A stretch of 25,857 bases of DNA, taken from the NCBI GenBank assembly GCA_001247695.2, contig LGRX02009964.1, positions 1-25,857 of the forward strand, in the 5' to 3' direction. Below are positions 16,431-25,857 of the stretch, piece by piece. Under the pieces are notes generated by a model. The model was not told the DNA's origin, did no database searches, and worked only from the letters and a program-made list of their open reading frames with translations. Source of the stretch: Cymbomonas tetramitiformis. Taxonomy: Eukaryota > Chlorophyta > Pyramimonadophyceae > Pyramimonadales > Pyramimonadaceae. The position numbers and the translations under genes were made by a program. Numbering within the stretch: position 1 is the first letter of the stretch; every line of letters starts with the position of its first letter.

Positions 16431-19400
16431 CTGGGACCAGAGCATGTCCCTCTTCACACCCGCAACCCTTGCAAGTATTGTTTCTAAGCCCTTCCCGAAA
16501 AGCAAAGTCGAGTCCGCACCTAAGGTATCAGGGACAGGTGCACAGGGTGAACTATCGGCTTAGAGTCTTGATTTTTGCTTTGCTCCCCTTGGTCGTCGGC
16601 GGTATGCGAGTACCACACTGGTCAACTCGGTAACCTATTGTCGTTGTGACAATAGTTGTTAAACAAGGAGGGGCATCAAAGAGGTCCCGGCGACAGTCAA
16701 GTTGTGTCACGAGTCTGTATGTTAAGGTATTTTGTGTGTGTGGTAGCTCTCCTTTGCTCCCTCCCATTCTTGCCACGCTCACCCCCTCCCATCAATTGCA
16801 CCCTTAGCTCTCTCCCCCTTACCTGAATGATGTTTCCGATTGAAAAATCACCATGCGGCCTCTGCAAAACATCGCGCGGGTTGCGTAGATTTAATGTCTT
16901 GAGTGTAGCTGAAATAACGTTCCCGAATGCTTCTTATATCCACTGGGACGATGGCGGGCTTGCTGTTGTCGGTGGGCCTCATGCTGTTCGGTGTATGTGA
17001 CGCAGATGAACTGGAAGCACAATTGGATGCAACCATACCTGTGCTCATGGCTGCACATATCACGATAGCACAAGAGCACCGTCGTAGCCGAACTCAACGT
17101 CAAGGCCCTTCGCACGGTGCTATCAGATCGATGGTTGAGTGGTTGCCAAAGGCTATGAGTCACATTCGTTGGTGGCCTACAAAAACGTAGCGTGCAATGT
17201 GCTGCATTTGTTGGTGTGCAGGCGGTTTTATCAGTTACTAATGGTTGGGCGTTCCTTTTAAATGTAAAAGAAAATACAATTAAGTGTGGCGTAGCGGAAG
17301 TGCTTTGAATGCACTTTCCAAAGTTTGGCACAACCTAAGTGCATGCTATGTAAATGTTGATTTTGTCACAAAATGCTTGGAACGTGATTCGTTTCCCACA
17401 GTATTCATCCAAAGCAAACCACCGTAATCAATCGTGATGTTTAATGCTATTGTATACAAGTATACATTCGAACGCATATGATAATATGCTTGGCTGCGAA
17501 TTATGCAAATGTCGGCGCGAACAACGCCTGCGACGGAAAATTTTGAAAATAAGGAATATTCCTTTTTTAAAATATCTTCGATTCCTTAATAGAAATGCCC
17601 AATCAAAATTATCCCATTCGGAATCTTTCAATTTTTTGGGATACCAGTCTATCATCTAGCCAGCACATCAGGCGGCATACGGTTAAAAGAGATCATCCTT
17701 TTTTACCTACAAATATTAGGTATTTTCTAATACAGCTCTCTGGTTCACCACAAAGCCGCACACATGTACCAAGCAATATACGCATCCGATAGTAATCACG
17801 GACCGCGACTTGCATGCAGCACATGACTGACACGCCACATACATACGCGACACTTTTTCCCGGCGCGGGCGGGGCATACAAGGCCATTCCCGGCCTTGCA
17901 ATGCCCATTCACGGCGGACGCAATCGTATGGCACGAATACCGTAAATATCTTATCCAATCTCTCATCGTTCAATTGTAATTCATGTTATCCTACGGTGAC
18001 TATCGTGTGGATAATAACATCTAGTACCTTATCAGACCTGTCTGTCGATGGCAATATCTCCAGTATCGTTTCCGGATTTATCTTCTGAATAAGGATGATA
18101 TCTTTTTCACAAGAGGGGACACTTGCACCGCATTCACAGTGCCTTTAGTTGCCCCTAGCAACACCAACTTTCACATAACTCTCATATCGATTATACTTTA
18201 TGTCGAATGTGGTTGTATCATGTTTGATCATAATACGACGATACCATCAAACCGCACGTTACTGTTTTGGATATCAGTTCCACCTTGACTATTATGCCAT
18301 TAACATACAACGCTCTTCCGGCTCCGCTTTTCGTCCCTCCTTGCAATATATTGATAACATGCTTAGTATTTCAAATATATATAGTCAGATCTCCACTCCA
18401 TGTATGCTTCCAACAGTGGACATGCCTATTCTCTCTTCGGCATCATTCTCTTGTCCTCTTCGGTATCCTCACTTTTGAGTTTTGGAGTGGAACACCATTG
18501 TGATGCCGCCTGACTGGCAAATTCAAATATTTTGCAAAGTATTTCCATTGGAAGAGACCACAACCCAACGCTGGCACACAGAAGTACCCAACTCCATCAA
18601 TCTTACGCTTCATATGTTTCATTGTGAAGGTGCGGCCTTGTTCTGATCAGGTGGTCGATGGCCACATGAACAATTACCAAGCAGCGTCGACTGTGATAGA
18701 AACAATCAGAATAAAGATTGCGATGGAGTGTTGCAACAATTGAGGAATCGTGATTGAGAGCAACACGCCGAGAGGAAGGGAAATTACGGAGAGAAACACG
18801 CGCGTAGAATGGGAGATGCAGTGACGATCAAAGAAAGAAGCACTCACAGAGAAAGGGGGAGCAGGGGAAGAAGTATTCAAAGAGAAATGGGGATCAAGGA
18901 ATGCCTCCGATCACCGATGTGATATCATATCCAGAAACAACAAAGCCACAGAACATGATTGTTGAAGCACCGACCGTTGGATCATATGGTATTTTTGTGA
19001 CCATACGATCTGGCAAGAACGTCATGTATCGGTCTACCAAGATATGGGATGCGTGACAGCTTTCAAGGAAAGTCTCTTTGTTGGTTCGCATGTGGTTGTG
19101 AGCACTGCAGCCGAAGAAAGGGCAAAAAGGATGGCATAGCAGTGCGGCATGCACACCTATGACCGGTCGGGTGTCTTGGCTGACCGGAGCTTGCGTCAAC
19201 TAAGCTTGCCTGTTGATGACAGCGGACACGTTCTCCTCGTCATGGCACTTTATCTCGAGGTGCAAACAAGCTAAGCAGGGTGCACACCCTAGTCATTGTA
19301 CAAAGTAGCACCTGAAGGCCTGGTGTGGCCCGCCATTTCGGTGGTCGTTTCCTCATGGAAACAGAAGAGGTCTCCGAGTCTGGAACGGTCAGTATTATGC

Positions 19401-19570
19401 CCCTGAGAATCGAAGGGGCTGGCCAAGCACCGGTCTCCACATCGATGTAGTGATGCAGGGGAGAGAAAGTGCGCGAGAGAAAGAGAGAGGGAGGAAGGGA
19501 GAGGTGCACCATTAGCAAAGTTTGCATGCCAAGCTTGAACGGCACTGGGAAGCGCTGCGGAGTGCACACA
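16431..19570. other. Lower-GC region with no supportable gene
   Basis: No open frame here shows a recognisable domain or conserved neighbour, and none looks like a UTP25 exon. Contents seen: a C-rich stretch near 16740-16830, an inverted copy of a repeat motif at 16922-17003, A/T-rich sequence around 17420-17700 and 18180-18400, and purine-rich tracts at 18690-18900 and 19440-19510. Confidence 0.6.
16922..17003 (-). repeat. Diverged inverted copy of the a-block start
   Basis: The reverse complement reads ACCGAACAGCATGAGG, and further on ATCGTCCCAGTGGATATAAG. It is about 75% identical to the first 80 bases of the blocks starting at 19571, 21679, 21833, 23549 and 24348. It is the only minus-oriented copy, and lies about 2.6 kb before the array. 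Confidence 0.7.
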
Positions 19571-20876
19571 CTGAACGGCATGAGATCGGCCAACAAAAGC
19601 CAGCCCACCATCATCCCAGTGGATGTGAGAAGCAAATCAGGAGCAGGGCGGGGCCGTGACAAGATACCACAAACGCATACATATTCCCAACCCAAATGCA
19701 AAGCAGCATGGAAAGATGAAACGATGTGACCGATCGTCGCCAAACAACTGTTGGTCTCTGGGTTACGGAGTAAGCGGACCCTGCTGGCATGCCCCCCAGT
19801 GGCTCCCGGTCGATGGATGGGACCTGTTGGTCCATGGTTATGTCATGAGTGCAGTCACACCACACAGCATGGACACCCCATGTCAAAAAAAGGAAACATG
19901 CGCAAAACATTCAAGGGAAAACACAGAAGGTGTACTTCACCACCTTCTGCCTCTCCTCGCAGCACGGCAGACGAATCTACCGAGCTCTCCAAGAGGCAGT
20001 GCCTGCCAGAATGGCACCACAGGGATAACCGCCTCCCAAAACCCACTTCCACCCGGCGGCCGTCCCCGTTCACAGCGATCCGCCAGTACTTCATATCAAG
20101 GTCAAAGAACACAAGTCCTCTGGCATGTGTGATAACCATGAGCACTGTACACGGAGAGGGAGCTAGCGTCAGACGAATCCAAGACACTCCCAAAAAGCGA
20201 GCCGTAGACGAATCCCCGACGCACTCAAAGAGGCAGTACCCGTCAAAAGGGTACCACAGGGACAGCCACATCCCATCATCCAAATCATTCCAGTGGCCGT
20301 CCCCGTTCACAACGAGATGCCAGTACCCCATAAAGTGGGTGTCGATCACCAGTCCCCCGGCAGGTGAAAAAGCCCCAAGGCACTGGACATAAATAGAGCC
20401 AGCCGCAGACGAATCCCCGACGCCCTCAAAGAGGCAGTACCCGCCAGAAGGGTACCACAGGGACAGCCACATCCCATCATCCAAATCATTCCAGTGGCCG
20501 TCCCCGTTAACAACGAGATGTCAGCACCCCATAACGTGGCTGTCAACCACCAGTCCCCCGGCAGGTGAAAAAGCCTCAAGGCACTGGACATGAATAGAGC
20601 CAGCCGCAGACGAATCCCCGACGCCCTCAAAGAGGCAGTACCCGTCAGAAGGGTACCACAGGGACAGCCACATCCCATCATCCAAAGCACCCAAGTGGCC
20701 GTCCCCGTTAACAGCGAGATGCCACAACCCTATGGCGAGACGTATTCCCGGTCAGCTATGACGGCCCGAACTCCCACCCATTCGGACCTGGCACAATGAC
20801 ACCGTCACGTAAGTCCCCCAGCTTACGCCTGACGCGCGAGATCCAGCAACCCGGACCTCGTCTATCATACAGACGA
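19571..20876 (+). repeat. Composite repeat R1 (blocks a-b-c-c-c-d)
   Basis: Block a (19571-19902) starts CTGAACGGCATGAGATCGGC and ends GGAAACATGCG. Block b is 19903-20195, followed by three 201-bp c blocks (20196-20740) and block d (20741-20876, ending CTCGTCTATCATACAGA). The same order recurs downstream with about 90-97% identity. R1 lacks the CACCTAAGTGCTCC motif that starts b elsewhere. Block d contains the perfect stem CGTAAG...CTTACG (8-base loop). Confidence 0.9.
20196..20740 (-). repeat. 201-bp tandem modules (c blocks, three copies) with possible minus-strand coding
   Basis: Copies start at 20196, 20397 and 20598. The period is exactly 201 bp (67 codons), so the minus-strand frame is kept across copies. 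Each encodes 'HLVVNGDGHWN' (or a close variant), 'MWLSLWYPSDGYCLF' and 'DSS'. The second copy has TGA (20521-20523) where the others have the conserved Trp, so this array is not one intact gene. No known domain is recognised. Confidence 0.7.
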
Positions 20877-21678
20877 GACTGCGGAGTGCACACACCCACG
20901 CACACACTGAACGGCTACCGGGAGGGCTTGGGACACACAGGCAACTGTGGGGATGAGACCCCAAGTAGGAGCAGTGCGGCACGACAGTTGTAGGGCAAGT
21001 ATGGAGCGCATTGCTCAAGTTCGCAGCTTCCTCGCAAGGCAACCACAGCAAGGGCTTCAGTCATGTGGAGTTGGTGCGGGGGTAGAGGGCTACATGCGCA
21101 AGTCGGTGGTGGGTGCGCAAGTTCGGATGAGAGCGGCCCACTTTATCATTCTCAGCCCCTTGAGACAGCCCTTGGACATTCTGGCCGTGGGGTGGGTGGG
21201 CAAGCTCTCTTGAGACCAGGCTCTAGGGCGTGTAGGGGGCAGCGGGGTGCTGTGGGATGTGGGCTTGGTGGTGAAGGGGTGGCTCGATTGGCAGAGGTGA
21301 GCCGGCTTCAGAGACACAGCAGAAGTGCGCCGGCATGGCAGTCGCATAGGGGCTCAGGTGGCCCAGTGAGGCTCAGGGAGCAGAGGGGCGGTCCTATGCG
21401 TGAGCTTGGTGGTGGAGATATGGCTCGCGCAACTCGGGGGGCAGGGGTGAGCCAGCTTCAGGCACAAGGCAGCAGTGCGCTGGCGGTGCGGATGCAGATG
21501 GGCTCGGGTGGCTCAGCGAGGCTTAGGGGGTCCCATTCTTCACTAGTGAGCTCCGGAGAATCCGGATGAGTGTCCCGAAGTGTGTGCTGAATCCTTTGAT
21601 CCCCGGCGTGGGTACATAGTGCAGTCTTCTGTGGCTTCGGGGTGCCAAAGGAGTCGCAAGGATAAGCATACACACACA
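20877..21678 (+). other. Spacer with a degenerate G-rich duplication
   Basis: Unique sequence between R1 and R2. At 21263-21381 and 21400-21530 a G-rich segment of about 120-130 bp is repeated in diverged form (GCTTGGTGGTG, then GGTGAGCC-GCTTCAG, then GGGCTC-GGTGGC). No gene is supported, although a + strand frame runs through it. Confidence 0.6.
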
Positions 21679-22938
21679 CTGAACGGCATGAGATCGGCCA
21701 ACAAAAGCCAGCCCATCATCATCCCAGTGGATGTGAAAAGCAAATCAAGAGCAGGGCGGGGCCGTGACAAGATACCACAAACTCATACATATTCCCAACC
21801 CAGATGCAAAGCAGCAAGGATAAGCACACACACTGAATGGCATGCGATCGGCCAACAAAAGCCAGCCCACCATCATCCCAGTGGATGTGAGAAGCAAATC
21901 AGGAGCAGGGCGGGGCCGTGACAAGATACCACAAACTCATACATATTCCCAACCCAAATGCAAAGCAGCATGGAAAGATGATACGATGTGACCGATCATC
22001 GCCCAACAATAGTTGGTCTCTGGATAACGGAGTGAGCGGATCCTGCTGGCATGCCCCCCAGTGGCTCACGGTCGATGGATGGGACCCGTTGCATGCAGTC
22101 ACACCACACAGCATGGACACCCCATGTCAAAAAAAAGGAAACATGCGGGCACCTAAGTGCTCCCCACAAAAATCAAGGGAAGACACAAAAGGTGGTATCA
22201 CCACACTCTGCCTCTCCTTGCAGCAAAGGCAGACGAATCCACCGAGCTCTTCAAGAGGCAGTGCCAGCCAGAATGGTACCACAAGGACAACCGCCTCCCA
22301 AAACCCACTTCCACCCGGCGGCCGTCCGGTCGTTCACAGCGATGCGCCAGTACCTCATATCAGGGTCAAAGAACACAAGTCCCCCGGCATGTGTAAAAAC
22401 CATGAGCACTGTACACGGAGAGGGAGCAAGCGTCAAACGAACCCAAGGCACTCCCAAAGAGCCAGCCGCAGACGAATCCCCGACGCCCCCAAAGAGGCAG
22501 TACCCATCAGAAGGGTACCACAAGGACAACCACATCCCATCATCCAAAGCATTCCAGTGGCCGTCCCCGTTCACAACGAGATGCCAGTACCCCATAACGT
22601 GGCTGTCGATCACCAGTCCCCCAGCACGTGAAAAAGCCCCAAGGCACTGGACATAAATAGAGCCAGCCGCAGACGAAACCCCGACGCCCCCAAAGAGGCA
22701 GTACCCGTCAGAAGGGTACCACAGGGACAGCCACATCCCATCATCCAAAGCACTCCAGTGGCCGTCCCCATTAACAACGAGATGCCACAACCCTATGGCA
22801 GACGAATTACTGGCCAGCTATGATGGCCCGAATTCCACCCATTCGGACCGAGCACAATGACACCGACACGTAAGTCCCCCAGCTTACGCCTGACGCGTGA
22901 GATCCAGCAACCCAGACCTCGTCTATCATACAGACCGG
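21679..22938 (+). repeat. Composite repeat R2 (blocks a'-a-b-c-c-d)
   Basis: A truncated a block (21679-21816) is followed by a second (21833-22147), b (22148-22459), two c blocks (22460-22660 and 22661-22794) and d (22795-22938). Relative to R1, block a lacks about 25 bp near 22090. Block b carries a small insertion near 22327 (GTCCGGTCGTTCAC versus GTCCCCGTTCAC) that breaks the minus-strand frame. Confidence 0.9.
22460..22794 (-). repeat. 201-bp c modules, second array (about 1.7 copies)
   Basis: Copies start at 22460 and 22661, again 201 bp apart, and both encode the 'VVNGDGHW' and 'MWLSLWYPSDGYCLF' module on the minus strand with no stop between them (frame open 22790 to 22251). Confidence 0.75.
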
Positions 22939-22944
22939 GCCTCT

Positions 22945-23524
22945 CCACCATAAATCTTCGCAAAAAGCCCCATAAACGCCAGCTGTGGTAACCCTTTTGT
23001 GTCATCCTGTGGAAAACAAGAGCTATGTTGTAAACAAAGTCTTGCCAAAGGACACATCTCTCAGCGAACCGATGCAGTTGGCTCGTGACAATCCCATACT
23101 TAGCCTCGTCGGCCAAGTACGAATCATGTGCAGGGTACCTAATGACTCGGATGTCAGCATATTGTGCATCCAATCGCTTGTCATATATGGCAGTCATAAG
23201 GCCTCTGCAGGGTACCTAATGACTCGGATGTCAGCATACTGTCATCCAATCGCTTGTCATATATGGCAGTCATAAGGCCTCTGCAGGGTACCTAATGACT
23301 CGGATGTCAGCATATTGTGCATCCAATCACTTGTCATATATGGCAGTCATAAGGCCTCTGCGCCTATTTTGCTTGATGAGTATGTCCATGTAAGGGACAC
23401 GCACACCCGCATGTGCCAAAGAAAGACTCAAAATGTGTTTGGGATAAATCCCTGCAGTGCCGGATTCGTTCAGATATAGATAGTCTTCCATATCTGGAAT
23501 ATTGAACGCCAGCAAGTCATCAAA
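22945..23524 (-). pseudogene. Reverse transcriptase remnant, C-terminal half, broken by a triplication
   Basis: Read on the minus strand it starts at the RT catalytic pair (FDDLL, DD codons at 23516-23521) beside an A8 run. It continues with 'GIYPKHILSL', 'VPYMDILI', 'GLMTAIYDKR', 'YGIVTSQLHRFAERC', 'DFVYNIALVF' and 'GYHSWRLWGFLRRFM'. This order (xxDD, Y/FLD-x-xI, YDKR, GxxxSQL-R--R-C, DF, GY) is typical of one lineage of eukaryotic retroelement RTs, non-LTR or Penelope-like; I cannot name the family. The fingers and N-terminal palm are missing. A 77-bp direct triplication in the YDKR region, one copy with a stop and one with a 1-base deletion, destroys the frame. It lies between block d of R2 and block a of R3. 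Confidence 0.6.
23131..23360. repeat. 77-bp tandem triplication inside the RT remnant
   Basis: Copies at 23131-23207, 23208-23283 (76 bp, one base missing) and 23284-23360, each beginning CAGGGTACCTAATGACTCGG. In minus-strand reading the third copy carries TGA (23327-23329) in place of the CGA Arg codon. Near-identity of the copies implies a recent event. Confidence 0.95.
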
Positions 23525-23548
23525 CGAAAAAAAACGAAGGGTACCACA

Positions 23549-24325
23549 CTGAACGGCATGAGATCGGCCAACAAAAGCCAGCCCATCATCATCCCAGTGG
23601 ATGTGAAAAGCAAATCAAGAGCAGGGCGGGGCCGTGACAAGATACCGCAAACACATACATATTCCCAACCCAAATGCAAAGCAGCATGGAAAGATGATAC
23701 GATGTGACCGATCGTCGCCAAACAACTGTTGGTCTCTGGGTTACGGAGTAAGCGGACCCTGCTGGCATGCCCCCCAGTGGCTCCCGGTCGATGGATGGGA
23801 CCTGTTGGTCCATGGTTGTGTCATGAATGCAGTCACACCACACAGCATGGACACCCCATGTCAAAAAAAGGAAACATGCGGGCACCTAAGTGCTCCCCAC
23901 AAAATTCAAGGGAAAACACAGAAGGTGTACATCACCACCTTCTGCCTCTCCTCGCAGCATGACAGACGAATCTACCGAGCTCTCCAAGAGGCAGTGCCCG
24001 CCAGAATGGCACCACAGGGATAACCGCCTCCCAAAACCCACTTCCACCCGGCGGCCGTCCCCGTTCACAGTGATCCGCCAGTACTTCATATCAAGGTCAA
24101 AGAACACAAGTCCCCCCGGCATGTGTAATAACCATGAGCACTGTACACGGAGAGGGAGCTAGCGTCAGACGAATCCAAGACACTCCCAAAAAGCGAGCCG
24201 TAGACGAATCCCCGACGCACTCAAAGAGGCAGTACCCATCAGAAGGGTACCACAGGGACAGCCACATCCCATCATCCAAATCATTCCAGTGGCCGTCCCC
24301 GTTCACAACGAGATGCCAGTACCAA
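23549..24325 (+). repeat. Composite repeat R3 (blocks a-b-c', truncated c)
   Basis: Block a is 23549-23880, b is 23881-24191 and a partial c is 24192-24325, cut at CCAGTACC. Block b starts with CACCTAAGTGCTCCCC, as in R2. It is close to R1 in sequence, including the CCAAGACACTCCCAAAAAGCG variant. Confidence 0.9.
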
Positions 24326-24347
24326 CAGCAGCACGCACACACACACA

Positions 24348-24785
24348 CTGAACGGCATGAGATCGGCAAGCAAAAGCCAGCCCACCATCATCCCAGTGGA
24401 TGTGAGAAGCAAATCAAGAGCAGGGCGGGGCCGTGACAAGATACCACAAACACATACATATTCCCAATCCAAATGCAAAGCAGCATGGAAAGATGATACG
24501 ATGTGACCGATCGTCGCCAAACAATTGTTGGTCTCTGGGTTACGGAGTAAGCGGACCCTGCTGGCATGCCCCCCAGTGGCTCCCGGTCGATGGATGGGAC
24601 CTGTTGGTCCATGGTTATGTCATGAATGCAGTCACACCACACGGCATGGACACCCCATGTCAAAAAAAGGAAACATGCGGGCACCTAAGTGCTCCCCACA
24701 AAATTCAAGGGAAAACACAGAAGGTGTACTTCACCACCTTCTGCCTCTCCTCGCAGCACGACAGACGAATCTACCGAGCTCTCCC
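24348..24785 (+). repeat. Composite repeat R4 (block a plus the first third of b)
   Basis: Block a is 24348-24679 and b runs 24680-24785, where it stops at CGAGCTCTCC and passes into CA-rich sequence. It is preceded by a (CA)n run, as are several other a blocks. Confidence 0.9.
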
Positions 24786-24786
24786 C

Positions 24787-24886
24787 ACACACACACTGAA
24801 CGGCACTGGAAACCGCTGCGGAGTGCACACACCCACACACACACTGAACGGCACTGGGAACCGCTGCGGAGTACACACACTGAACG
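24787..24886 (+). repeat. 48-bp tandem duplication of the a-block leader
   Basis: CTGAACGGCACTGG-AACCGC occurs at 24796 and 24844, each flanked by CACACACAC, and a third CTGAACGGCAT at 24880 starts a partial a block. The same leader, with one base changed, is before R1 at 19535-19570. Confidence 0.85.
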
Positions 24887-25571
24887 GCATGCGATGCGCC
24901 GACAAACGCCAGCCCACCATCATCCGAGTGGGGTGAGAAGCATTCAGGAGCAGGGCGGGGTCGTGGCAAGATACCATTCACTTCGATACATCCAAACCAA
25001 GCGCAAAGCGAGCCCATCACAAACATGAATCACGGCTGAAAATGTGGGGTAGTGGGAGCTCATCCAGCTTTGCACCGCAGGTCCGTCATGGAAATATTCC
25101 AATCCGGTGCTCAAGCCCAGGCAAGCTAAAGGTTTCAAACCAGACAGGGCTTTCCAAGGTGTGGTGCACGCTCCACCAAGGTCTCCCCTACTCGCTCTGG
25201 GCACGCCCAAAGATTGCCATCTGTCGCTGGCATGGACGTTTGATGGGGGGGAAACCAAACACGGACACCTAAGTGCTCGCATCCAGTGAACGAAAAGAAC
25301 AAGCGCAGGCACCTAAGTGCTCCGCGCAGAATCAAGGGAAAACACAGAACGTGGATTTCACCACGCTCTGCCTCTCCTTGCAGCAAAGGCAGACGAATCC
25401 ACCGAGCTCTCCAAGAGGCAGTGCCCGCCAGAATGGCACCACAGGGACAACCGCTTCCCAAAACCCACTTCCACCCGGCGGCCGTCCCCATTCACAGCGA
25501 CGCGCCAGTACCTCACATCTGGGTCAAAGAACATGAGCACCCCGGCACGCGTAATAACCATAACGGAGTGC
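24880..25571 (+). repeat. Composite repeat R5, fragmentary (partial a, unique spacer, b)
   Basis: A diverged, shortened a block (24880-24976) is followed by about 330 bp of unique sequence with no gene seen (24977-25308), then a b block (25309-25571). The b-start motif CACCTAAGTGCTC appears twice (25266 and 25310). On the minus strand this b keeps the intact module 'YWRVAVNGDG' and 'RLSLWCHSG'. Confidence 0.8.
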
Positions 25572-25857
25572 ACGTACACCAACCCACACAGTGCACGGCA
25601 TGAAACGCGTCAATCGTAGCACTCATCACAAGCTGCGCTTCCAAACCAATCCTTGAGTCACACTCCAAATGTAGCCCAAACCCTATGAGAAGAAATGAGA
25701 ATCACACGGCGCCGCATGACACATCACACGGCGCCGCATGACACATCACACGGCGCATGACACATCACACGGCGCATGACACATCACACGGCGCATGAAT
25801 TCCATATACGCTGCGTGGCACTTTTGGGTACGGCCTTGTTGTGGACCGGGAGCACCG
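25572..25857. other. End of window, no gene seen
   Basis: Unique sequence on either side of the short tandem repeat at 25701-25797. No open frame with a recognisable product. Confidence 0.5.
25701..25797 (+). repeat. 22/19-bp tandem repeat (5 units)
   Basis: ATCACACGGCGCCGCATGAC-AC twice (22 bp), then ATCACACGGCGCATGACAC (19 bp) twice and a final partial unit. The shorter form lacks one GCC. Confidence 0.95.

Noticed and set aside
17283..17340. tRNA-like stretch GTGTGGCGTAGCGG with a weak stem
   Set aside because: No T-arm consensus (GGTTCGA), no complete acceptor pairing and no clear anticodon arm.
16431..19570. Possible continuation of UTP25 beyond the copia element
   Set aside because: None of the open frames shows the C-terminal UTP25 motifs, and base composition differs from the exons.
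19751..20392. Plus-strand open frames of about 160-240 residues across the composite repeats
   Set aside because: They are rich in Pro, Ser, His and Arg, match nothing recognisable and coincide with the minus-strand module frame; either strand might be non-coding, and the minus strand has the better conserved pattern.
20066..20520. 'VNGDG' read as a dockerin or EF-hand calcium loop
   Set aside because: The first acidic ligand of the loop is Val or Ala and the later ligands do not fall at the right spacing; the surrounding Trp-rich pattern does not fit either family.
25701..25797. Short direct repeats considered as a CRISPR array
   Set aside because: Units are contiguous without unique spacers, and the genome is eukaryotic.

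Overview
The window reads as a eukaryotic nuclear locus, most likely from a green alga. Three things point that way. A GC-rich, intron-split host gene matches the plant/algal form of UTP25. Two Ty1-copia retrotransposons are present, and the better preserved one has a primer site matching a plant-type initiator tRNA-Met. Short-unit minisatellites fill introns and flanks. I see no bacterial operons, tRNA, rRNA or CRISPR. The lineage is an inference; the species is not identifiable by eye.

Layout. 1-4012: a + strand copia element cut by the window edge. It has an internal deletion joining gag directly to the middle of integrase, and intact-looking RT and RNase H. 4088-5277: a 42-bp minisatellite with two uniform blocks around a degenerate core. 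5528-5747: a 43-bp minisatellite. 5755-8204: seven consecutive exons of a UTP25 (DEF family, small-subunit processome) gene, all joining in frame. One of its introns contains a 38-bp minisatellite. The N-terminal and C-terminal exons are absent.

8369-16430: a nearly complete minus-strand copia element of about 8.06 kb. Its LTRs are about 98-99% identical. It has gag with a CCHC knuckle, a candidate +1 frameshift site, and a very large pol. Pol carries an unusually long acidic N-terminal spacer and, between protease and integrase, a domain resembling phage-type (Dam) N6-adenine methyltransferases. This capture is the most unusual thing in the window. The element has no visible target-site duplication and the UTP25 gene does not resume beyond it, which suggests a rearrangement at the element.

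16431-19570: lower-GC sequence with no gene I can support. 19571-25571: a composite repeat array built from blocks in a fixed order (called a, b, c and d here). The 201-bp c block is tandem. On the minus strand, b and c encode a recurring tryptophan-rich 'VNGDG...LSLW' module of unknown function. A dead reverse transcriptase fragment with an internal 77-bp triplication lies within the array. The window ends with a short 22/19-bp tandem repeat.

The only host gene is the broken UTP25. The rest is mobile or repetitive DNA, in which gag, pol, LTRs, primer site and polypurine tract work together as a retrotransposon.
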